45,199 nucleotides of DNA from Gluconacetobacter liquefaciens (lineage in GTDB: Bacteria > Pseudomonadota > Alphaproteobacteria > Acetobacterales > Acetobacteraceae), in NCBI RefSeq assembly GCF_003350405.1, contig NZ_QQAW01000018.1, positions 1 to 45,199 of the forward strand. The letters run 5' to 3'. Shown piece by piece: positions 39,832 through 45,199 of this stretch (its first letter is position 1; each line of letters begins with the position of its first letter). Under the pieces are notes generated by a model. That model was given only the letters and a program-made list of their open reading frames with translations, was not told where the DNA came from and did no database searches. Both the position numbers and the translations under genes were made by a program.

Positions 39832-40575
39832 TTAGCGAATGGAGCGGTTCGGGGCGTCTTCGCGGAAGGCGTGGCCGTAGGTGACGCGGGGCAGGCTCTC
39901 GGGAGCTTCAGCCACTTCGGTCGTCCGCATCGGATGACGCAGGTCGCTCGGGACGCTGTTGATGGTCTGCGGCACCGCACGCTCGCTGCTGGCCGTCATG
40001 ATGCGGCCGCTGCTGTCCGGGCGGGAATAGATGAAGCCGTAGGTGGGATAGATGCTGCCGTAGGCCCCGTTATGGGCCAGGGCGACGCGAACCGCTGTCC
40101 AGTCATTGTTGGGCGAAACGTCGATCACCGACACGTTGCGGCTGATGCCGCGCTGCGCCCAGTGCGACTGGTCGATCACGATGGTGCGGCTGTCGACAAC
40201 CTGGCGGACGACCGCGACATGGCCCAGCGGCATGCGTCGGTTGGCACGGAAATTCAGGATGCTGCCGGATTCCGGGGCCGCGCCACGGGCATAGACGCCA
40301 GCAGCGTTGTACCACCAGTTGGCCGCGTTTCCGTGAAGCATGACATCGGACGCCGACTTGGCGAAAGCCACGCACTGGATGACATGACCGGTTTCGTGGT
40401 GCCTGCCACGACGGAACGCCACATGGTGGCCGTGCTGCACGGCATGTACCGCGTGCACGGCATGCGTGGCATGATGAACCGATCGGCGGGCATCTGCGTT
40501 GGCAGAGAAGACGAGGCCCAGGGACGCCGCTGCTACAGAAAAGAGGAACGCACGTCCCAAACCACCTGCCCGCAT
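39832..40575 (-). CDS. Secreted CHAP domain protein with histidine-rich N-terminus
   Basis: A 247-residue protein. The start at 40575 gives MRAGGLGRAFLFSVAAASLG, a good Sec signal peptide cleaved near SANADA. The mature protein starts with a histidine-rich stretch (SVHHATHAVHAVHAVQHGHH and RRGRHHETGH, about 30-65). A CHAP (cysteine/histidine-dependent amidohydrolase/peptidase) domain follows: the cysteine in HVIQCVAFAKSASDVML, NAANWWYNAAGVYARGAAPE, the histidine in MPLGHVAVVRQVVDSRTIVI, and DQSHWAQRG. CHAP enzymes cleave peptidoglycan cross-bridges or stems, so a cell-wall role in the periplasm is likely. The C-terminal 70 residues are not recognised. Two palindromes and a hairpin lie upstream. 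Confidence 0.82.
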   Translation of the reverse strand: MRAGGLGRAFLFSVAAASLGLVFSANADARRSVHHATHAVHAVHAVQHGHHVAFRRGRHHETGHVIQCVAFAKSASDVMLHGNAANWWYNAAGVYARGAAPESGSILNFRANRRMPLGHVAVVRQVVDSRTIVIDQSHWAQRGISRNVSVIDVSPNNDWTAVRVALAHNGAYGSIYPTYGFIYSRPDSSGRIMTASSERAVPQTINSVPSDLRHPMRTTEVAEAPESLPRVTYGHAFREDAPNRSIR

Positions 40576-40889
40576 CCTACAAGACCTCACACGCACTGTC
40601 GTTGCCCAACAGGGGTAGCAATGACGCTGCAACCCTGACAAGACGGCGCCGCATTTCTCATGCGGCATTGATGACATTTTCAGAAAACGGGCTGCCTGAA
40701 TTCAGAAAATAGGAATATATTCCTCATCGAAAAATGCAGACCACGGTTATTCAATGGAAAATGGACATTGTGGGGATTTGGGGAACGGAGGGGCCGGAGC
40801 CTCGGATGGAGAATCGGAATCGGGACCCGTTGCATAAAAGCGACATCCGGTGTGGCCGGCGGGCCCCGTTTCCGGGTGAATCGAAAGGC
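40576..40889. promoter_or_regulatory. Intergenic region with stacked palindromes upstream of the CHAP gene
   Basis: This 314-bp stretch has no gene. It holds GCCGCAT/ATGCGGC (40648-40666, loop 5), which would lie in the CHAP leader; a direct repeat TTCAGAAAA at 40679 and 40701 (22-bp period, two helical turns); and two perfect palindromes, CTGAATTCAG (40696-40705) and AGGAATATATTCCT (40711-40724). The AT-rich palindromes are 120-150 bp upstream of the CHAP start and look like regulator-binding sites. The part nearest the RidA gene shows nothing clear. Confidence 0.45.
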
Positions 40890-41240
40890 TTACTTGGTGC
40901 AGATCAGCATGATCTCGACCAGGACGTCCGGGCTGGCCATCGTGGCCTGGACGCAGGCGCGGGCCGGAGCGCCGTCCTTCGGCAGCCAGGCGGACCACAG
41001 GACGTTCAGGGCGTCGCGGTCGGCGATGTCCTTCAGCCAGATCTGAGCCTGGAGCAGGCGGGTCTTGTCGGTGCCGTGCAGTTCCAGCGCTTCGTCGATC
41101 TGCTCCAGAATATCGCGGGTCTGGGCGGAGACGTCGCCCTTCAGGTCGCGCGCGACGAAACCCTGGGTGAACAGGAAGCCGTGATATTCCACGACCTTGG
41201 ACAGGATCGCGTTCGGTTCCGTGCGGATGATCTTGCTCAT
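40890..41240 (-). CDS. RidA family protein (short, second copy)
   Basis: A 116-residue RidA-superfamily protein. Conserved positions are ILSKVVEYHGFLFTQGFVAR at the start, the central TRDILEQIDEALELHGTDKT, RLLQAQIWLKDIADRDALNV, and the carboxylate-binding arginine in GAPARACVQATMASPDVLVE. The closing glutamate is followed by IMLICTK, shorter than in the archetype. The ATG at 41240 follows AAGGA. It differs from the 154-residue RidA at 3793 and belongs to the subgroup often annotated as RutC-like or YoaB-like; its substrate is unknown. It is 71 bp downstream of the mocA-like gene and may share its transcript. Confidence 0.87.
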   Translation of the reverse strand: MSKIIRTEPNAILSKVVEYHGFLFTQGFVARDLKGDVSAQTRDILEQIDEALELHGTDKTRLLQAQIWLKDIADRDALNVLWSAWLPKDGAPARACVQATMASPDVLVEIMLICTK

Positions 41241-41311
41241 TGGGGCCAGTCCTTCATGTTGGCGGCCACCGGGGCCGCGCATGCCCTTCTCCGATACCGG
41301 GTCGGGGCCAG

Positions 41312-41944
41312 TCAACCGCCCTGCGGTGGTCTCGATGCGGCGAACCGTTCGAGCCGGGCGGGGGTGTCGAAATCCTCATGGATCGTCTCGTCGGCCGGCA
41401 CGATGGCTGTCTGTGCGCCGAGTGCGCGGATCAGCGCGCCGGCGCCCCGGTCGCCCTCCAGGGTCATCAGCCGCGGGATCATCGTCCGGTCCCACAGGAC
41501 GGGGTGACCTTGCCGTCCGTCGTGACAGGGAATCGTCACGGGCGGGTTGTCGTGCCGATGGCGGGCGATCAACCGGTTGATCAACTCCGGGCGGAGGGTC
41601 GGCATGTCACCCAGGCAGATCAGCACGGCTTCGGGCGGGGGCTCCGCGATCGCTTGCAGTCCCGCGCGCAGGCTGGCGGACAGACCTGTTGCATGGTCGG
41701 GGGCGATGATCGTGCTCAGGGGGCGGGCATAGGGCGCGTGGGCGGTGATCGCGTTCCGCAGATCTGCCGCGCGGTGACCCAGCACGACGACGACCCGGTC
41801 GACCGTGCTAGCGCATATGGCGTGGAGCGTGCGGGCGATCATCGGCGTGCCGGTGGCATCGACGGTCAGGAGTTTGTGGTGTGGGGCCGACCGTGACGAT
41901 CGGCCGGCGGCCAGGACCAGAGCGATGACGGGGGCTGCGGTCAT
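41312..41944 (-). CDS. Nucleotidyltransferase family protein, MocA-like (molybdenum cofactor cytidylyltransferase)
   Basis: A 210-residue MobA/MocA-type nucleotidyltransferase. MocA attaches CMP to molybdopterin to form the MCD cofactor of xanthine-oxidase-family enzymes. The NTP-binding motif is VIALVLAAGRSSRSAPHHKL; further blocks are VVVVLGHRAADLRNAI, TGLSASLRAGLQAI, and the metal-binding LICLGDMPTLRPELINRLI, then GHPVLWDRTMIPRL. The ATG at 41944 overlaps the stop of the upstream xdhC-family gene (ATGA), and the two act in the same pathway. The GRSSR variant of the GxSxRxGxxK loop, with HHK in place of the usual GxxK, is slightly unusual, so the exact nucleotide is uncertain. Confidence 0.85.
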   Translation of the reverse strand: MTAAPVIALVLAAGRSSRSAPHHKLLTVDATGTPMIARTLHAICASTVDRVVVVLGHRAADLRNAITAHAPYARPLSTIIAPDHATGLSASLRAGLQAIAEPPPEAVLICLGDMPTLRPELINRLIARHRHDNPPVTIPCHDGRQGHPVLWDRTMIPRLMTLEGDRGAGALIRALGAQTAIVPADETIHEDFDTPARLERFAASRPPQGG

Positions 41945-43017
41945 GTCCAGCCGGGCTGGCGGCCCAGCGCTGCGTCGCGGCGCACGGCCACGATCTCGGC
42001 CAGGATCGACAGGGCGATCTCGGGGGCGCCGATCGCGCCGATCGCCAGTCCGACCGGGCCGTGGATGCGGGCTGTCCGCTCGGGGGCGATCCCGTCTTCC
42101 GTCAGCCGCTTCAGTCGTGAGGTCTGCGTTTTGCGCGACCCGAGCGCACCTATATAGAAGGCGGGGCTCTCCAGGGCCGTGCGCAGGGTCGGATCGTCGA
42201 GCTTGGCGTCGTGGGTCAGGGTGACGATCGCGGTGTGAGTGTCGATGGCAAGAGACTCCAGGGCCTCGTCCGGCCACTCGGTGACCAGTGTGATGCCTGG
42301 GAAGCGTTCGGGGGTGGCGAGTTGAGTGCGGGGATCGATGACGGTCACCGCGAAGCCCATCGTCGTCGCCAGTGGTGCCAGGATCTGGGCGATATGGACC
42401 GCGCCGACGATCAGCAGCCGGTAGGGCGCCGTCAACAGATGCAGGAACCAGGATTCGTCGGCCGCGCCGGTGACGCGGCGGCTGCGGCCATCGCGAAATG
42501 CCTGCTCCAGCGCCGGGAGCAGGTGCGGATCGATCGATCCGCCGACGGTGCTGGTCAACTCGCCCGTGGTTGTGCGGGTGACCAGCGCATGGCGCATGTC
42601 GGAGAGGCGTGTCGCCAGTAATGCGGGTTTCCGCTGGTGTCGTAGATCGACCGCCGCGCGCAATAGGGGCATGGGCAGGGTGCCGCCTGGACCGACTGCT
42701 TCCACCAGTACGTCCAGTTCACCGCCGCAGGCCAGACCGACCGACCATGCCTGTTCCGATGTCACGCCATAAGACAGCAGATTGGGGCGGCCATCCTGCA
42801 TCGCGGTCATGGCCGCATCGAAGACGGAGGCCTCGACGCAGCCGCCGCTGACCGATCCTTCTATGCGTCCGTCGCTGTTGACTGCCATCATGCTGCCGGA
42901 CGGTCGGGGGGAACTGCCCCATGCGGCGATGACGGTGGCCAGTGCTGCCGACTGTCCGTTCTCGGCCCAGGCGATGGCCAGGTCCAGCGGGTCATGAAGG
43001 AGGGACTGCGACATCAT
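41941..43017 (-). CDS. XdhC family protein
   Basis: A 358-residue XdhC/CoxI-family factor that binds, sulfurates and inserts the molybdenum cofactor into xanthine-dehydrogenase-like enzymes. The N-terminal XdhC_CoxI domain has LATVIAAWGSSPRPSGSMMA and EGSVSGGCVEASVFDAAM (the conserved GGCVE), then GLACGGELDVLVEAVG. The C-terminal Rossmann domain has LLIVGAVHIAQILAPLATTM and YIGALGSRKTQTSRLKRL. The start is uncertain: ATG at 43017 or a GTG at 43026. It is co-directional with and overlaps the mocA-like gene. The target hydroxylase, probably an aldehyde or isoquinoline-type oxidoreductase as in other acetic acid bacteria, is not in this window. Confidence 0.88.
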   Translation of the reverse strand: MMSQSLLHDPLDLAIAWAENGQSAALATVIAAWGSSPRPSGSMMAVNSDGRIEGSVSGGCVEASVFDAAMTAMQDGRPNLLSYGVTSEQAWSVGLACGGELDVLVEAVGPGGTLPMPLLRAAVDLRHQRKPALLATRLSDMRHALVTRTTTGELTSTVGGSIDPHLLPALEQAFRDGRSRRVTGAADESWFLHLLTAPYRLLIVGAVHIAQILAPLATTMGFAVTVIDPRTQLATPERFPGITLVTEWPDEALESLAIDTHTAIVTLTHDAKLDDPTLRTALESPAFYIGALGSRKTQTSRLKRLTEDGIAPERTARIHGPVGLAIGAIGAPEIALSILAEIVAVRRDAALGRQPGWT

Positions 43018-43188
43018 GCGCGTCACTCTATCAGCGTGAATATAGACAGGCCAGCAGCCGTGCCGCAGGGCGGTCTTGCTCCGTCGGCCGTCGGCTCGTA
43101 CACAACGGAAACCTCCGGCGTCTGGCTCGGGGCAGGGGTTGGAGAGCGGCCCTGGCCCCCGCCGCGCGTAAGGCTAGGAGTCGCCATT

Positions 43189-43869
43189 ATGTCGTTGTCT
43201 TCCACTCCTGATCTGGCCGGGCTGGAACTGGCTGTCGTGCCGGTCACGGCCTTCGGGCAGAATTGTTCGATCCTGTGGGACCCTGCCACGCGCCATGCGG
43301 TGGTGGTCGATCCGGGTGGGGATGTTCCGGTTCTGCTGCATGCCCTCGCGGCGCGTGATCTGACGGTGGATTGCATCCTGCTGACGCATGGTCATCTGGA
43401 CCATGCGGGTGGGGCGGATGCGCTGCGCAATGAACTGGTCCGGCTTCAGGGTGGAACGGTGCCGATCATCGGGCCGGATGAGCGGGATGCGTTCCTGCTG
43501 TCCGATATCGCGGCACAGGCGGCTCGATACGGGCTGACCGGCATGGGCAATGTGACGGTGGATCGCTATGTGACCGATGGCGAAAGTCTGCCGGTATTGG
43601 GGCGGTCGCTCGCGGTGCTGCATGTTCCCGGCCATACGCCTGGCCATGTGGTGTTCCATGACCCCAAGGCTGGTTTTGCCTTCGTGGGGGATACCCTGTT
43701 TCGCGGTTCGGTCGGACGCACCGATTTTCCTTATGGCAATGGTCCGCAGCTCATTCAGGCCATCACGGACCGTCTGCTGCCGCTGGGCGATGCTGTGACG
43801 ATACTGCCCGGCCATGGCGATATGACCACGATCGGTGCCGAACGGCGCAGCAACCCGTTCCTGCGGTGA
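43189..43869 (+). CDS. MBL-fold metallo-hydrolase (glyoxalase II-like)
   Basis: A 226-residue metallo-beta-lactamase-fold hydrolase. The HxHxDH metal motif is in LLTHGHLDHAGGADALRNEL; further ligands are the histidine in VLHVPGHTPGHVVFHDP, the aspartate in FAFVGDTLFRGSVGRTDFP and the last histidine in TILPGHGDMTTIGAER. The short GDTLFRGSVGRTDF pattern is shared with glyoxalase II and YcbL-type proteins. The ATG at 43189 has AGGAG with 8-bp spacing; the longer open frame is not used. The DUF192 gene follows 29 bp downstream. Its substrate is not determinable here. Confidence 0.9.
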   Translation: MSLSSTPDLAGLELAVVPVTAFGQNCSILWDPATRHAVVVDPGGDVPVLLHALAARDLTVDCILLTHGHLDHAGGADALRNELVRLQGGTVPIIGPDERDAFLLSDIAAQAARYGLTGMGNVTVDRYVTDGESLPVLGRSLAVLHVPGHTPGHVVFHDPKAGFAFVGDTLFRGSVGRTDFPYGNGPQLIQAITDRLLPLGDAVTILPGHGDMTTIGAERRSNPFLR

Positions 43870-43898
43870 TGTCGCCGACAAACAGAAGAGAGCAATGG

Positions 43899-44417
43899 AT
43901 GATGTGGGATTTGCGCATGTGCGCCGCGGCGTGCGGCTTGGTTGTGGCGCTGGGTGGAGGGCAACTGATCGGGACCGCGCATGCCCAGGTCGGGGATGAT
44001 GCGCCGACGAAAGCGCAGGCGGAACTGCCGCGTGAGAACCTGACGATCACGGGCGCGAACGGGACGAAGCACGTCTTCTCTGTCGAACTGGCTACGACCC
44101 CGCGCCAGCAGCGGGTTGGCGAGATGTTCCGTACGGTGGTGCCCGCCGATCGCGGTATGCTGTTCGTCTGGCCCTATCCGCAGCAGAGCGACATGTGGAT
44201 GGAAAATACACTGGTGTCGTTGGATATCGTCTTTATTGGCGAGGATGGGCGGATCTCGGCGATTGCCGAGAACGCCGTGCCGCAGAGTCTGGCGCGGATC
44301 AGCAGTCATGGGCCGGCACGCGCGACGCTGGAATTGCAGGGCGGCGTGACCGAGAAGCTTGGTCTTGTTGTCGGCGACAAGGTGGAGAGCAAGGCGCTTA
44401 CAGCCCCAGCGGGCTGA
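43899..44417 (+). CDS. DUF192 family exported protein
   Basis: A 172-residue protein of the DUF192 (UPF0127) family, with a Sec signal peptide (MMWDLRMCAAACGLVVALGG) cleaved near AHAQ. The DUF192 core spans residues about 45-165: FSVELATTPRQQRVGEMFRT, DRGMLFVWPYPQQSDMWMEN, TLVSLDIVFIGEDGRISAIA, ENAVPQSLARISSHGPARAT and LELQGGVTEKLGLVVGDKVE. The family is common in Alphaproteobacteria and archaea; function is unknown. The ATG at 43899 follows AGAAGAG. It is probably co-transcribed with the MBL hydrolase. A hairpin follows the stop. Confidence 0.88.
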   Translation: MMWDLRMCAAACGLVVALGGGQLIGTAHAQVGDDAPTKAQAELPRENLTITGANGTKHVFSVELATTPRQQRVGEMFRTVVPADRGMLFVWPYPQQSDMWMENTLVSLDIVFIGEDGRISAIAENAVPQSLARISSHGPARATLELQGGVTEKLGLVVGDKVESKALTAPAG

Positions 44418-44432
44418 GAGAGAGTCTACAAA

Positions 44433-44452
44433 GCCGTTCCGCTGGGAGCGGC
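44433..44452 (+). terminator. Hairpin after the DUF192 gene
   Basis: GCCGTTCC (44433-44440) pairs with GGAGCGGC (44445-44452), eight pairs with one G-T, loop GCTG, 16 bp after the DUF192 stop. No T-tract follows, so termination activity is uncertain. Confidence 0.45.
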
Positions 44453-45108
44453 ATACGTCTCCTGAGCTTCGGCGTGTCGGGTCATTAAAGCCGTGCCTGC
44501 GCCGGGGCCTGGGGGCGCACAGGGACGTTGCCGTCGTGCGAGACGGCAGGTTTTCAAGTGGTCCCTACGGCATGTTTGCCCGGATCAATGATCGCGATGC
44601 GGCGAATTGAGTGATCACGTCATGAGGCGAGGGGGTGATTGCCGTCCGTGGGCATTGGGTCCAGCAAGCGGCAAACGGGTGCTCTTGCGCGTTAGGCAGT
44701 CTTCCAACAGGTGTTGCTGCGATCGGTTGGAGTCGATTCCGCGATTTTGGGGATAGTCCTGATTCGGATTGATTGGTGACGTGATGTTTCGCGACCTCAG
44801 AGCCGGTGTCTTTGCTTCGTGCCGTATTGGGGTGGCGGCCCTTGCGGCGGCCGAGGTGCGCGTTTCCATGATCGATCATCGACGGATTGGGGGAGGTGAC
44901 GGCGGAGCTGATGCTTTGACACGCGGCTTTTCTCGGATGTGAGTCGGGCATCAAGGCGACCTGGGACGACGCATGGATGGGAAGTCCCGGAGTTCTGAGT
45001 CATTGACGTCAATTTTTTTAATCGGGAAAAATCCCTGTTTTCTGCGCCTTGCGGCGGGTTCTAACGGACGGGGACGAATTTTTTGTAGCTTCTGGCGAAA
45101 GTCGGCTG
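44453..45108. other. Gene-free region upstream of rrn-like promoters, with a structured segment
   Basis: About 650 bp without a convincing ORF; open frames on both strands are arginine/serine/proline-rich and lack ribosome sites. One nested dyad stands out: AGGGAC (44521-44526) pairs with GTCCCT (44561-44566) around TGCCGTC/GACGGCA (44529-44548). A palindrome TTGACGTCAA (45003-45012) precedes an A/T-rich stretch just upstream of the promoters, where an UP element or a FIS-like site would be expected. I found no tRNA or known small RNA. Confidence 0.4.
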
Positions 45109-45137
45109 TTGACGGTGGTTTGGGTGGGGTGTAGATC
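45109..45137 (+). promoter_or_regulatory. Promoter P1 (rrn-like)
   Basis: TTGACG (45109-45114), 17-bp spacer, TAGATC (45132-45137). Strong -35, ideal spacing. It is the first of two tandem promoters at the right edge of the window. Confidence 0.6.
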
Positions 45138-45163
45138 GCTCTTCACCGCCGGGGCTGAGGTTC

Positions 45164-45192
45164 TTGACCTGGCGGTTCGGACCTGCTAGTTT
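45164..45192 (+). promoter_or_regulatory. Promoter P2 (rrn-like)
   Basis: TTGACC (45164-45169), 17-bp spacer, TAGTTT (45187-45192), 55 bp downstream of P1. Tandem strong promoters after a long non-coding stretch are typical of ribosomal RNA operons. That an rRNA operon follows outside the window is inference. Confidence 0.6.
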
Positions 45193-45199
45193 CCTTGGC

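Noticed and set aside
44565-44954. 129-codon minus-strand frame near the right end
   Set aside because: Serine/arginine/proline-rich, no ribosome site, no recognisable motif; it lies in the non-coding region before rrn-like promoters.
1-45199. CRISPR array
   Set aside because: No regularly spaced direct repeats of 23-40 bp were seen on reading through the window; the repeats found are inverted and intergenic.

Overview
The window looks like chromosomal DNA of an acetic acid bacterium (Acetobacteraceae, Alphaproteobacteria; Gluconacetobacter/Komagataeibacter-like). This rests on the high GC content, alphaproteobacterial complex I subunit NDUFA12, COQ9 and UbiK ubiquinone proteins, a DUF2155/MlaD cluster, and typical gene pairs such as nadD-rsfS-rlmH. 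The genus call is inference; no 16S gene lies inside the window, although what look like tandem rRNA-operon promoters are at its right edge.

Layout. 1-2.6 kb: an AT-richer accessory patch with a broken IS3-family element, a two-gene unit (unknown protein plus DUF4291 protein) and about 700 bp without a convincing gene. 2.6-5.9 kb: leftward unit of a stand-alone TSCPD (B12-ribonucleotide-reductase-like) protein, RidA and a FemAB-like acyltransferase, with NrdR-box-like sites in front. 6-11 kb: NDUFA12, then mlaD/small ORF/DUF2155 (stop-start overlaps), then otsB-otsA-dsbB (also overlapping). 11-15.6 kb: DUF1328, glutamine-dependent NAD synthetase and an N-acyl-D-amino-acid deacylase-like amidohydrolase. 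15.6-23.5 kb: a surface-glycan-like locus with two giant paralogous glycosyltransferases (940 and 907 aa) around a glycine/asparagine-rich beta-roll protein, plus an RgpF-type protein; the 940-aa gene carries an uninterrupted 16-G tract. 23.7-27.2 kb: HU, a hairpin-rich spacer, tRNA-Gln(UUG), COQ9, a frameshifted proC, YbjN and UbiK. 27.5-32.2 kb: rfaD, lgt, MidA/NDUFAF7, pgeF and a lipoprotein, tightly packed. 32.3-39.6 kb: prs, a histidine phosphatase, rplY, pth, ychF, an inverted-repeat element, proA, a nadD-rsfS fused frame and a frameshifted rlmH. 39.6-44.4 kb: a second inverted repeat, a CHAP-domain protein, a second RidA, the mocA-like/xdhC pair for molybdenum enzymes, an MBL hydrolase and DUF192. 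44.4-45.2 kb: no gene; structured DNA ending in tandem rrn-like promoters.

Most genes are housekeeping. The points most worth a second look are: the glycosyltransferase/beta-roll locus with its G16 tract; NrdR-like boxes before a stand-alone RNR-like gene; the nadD-rsfS read-through with an internal Shine-Dalgarno and a possible AUC start; two +1 frameshifts, both in G-runs (proC, rlmH); and two families of long inverted repeats at gene ends. G-run lengths may be sequencing artefacts, and that caveat applies to several of these points.
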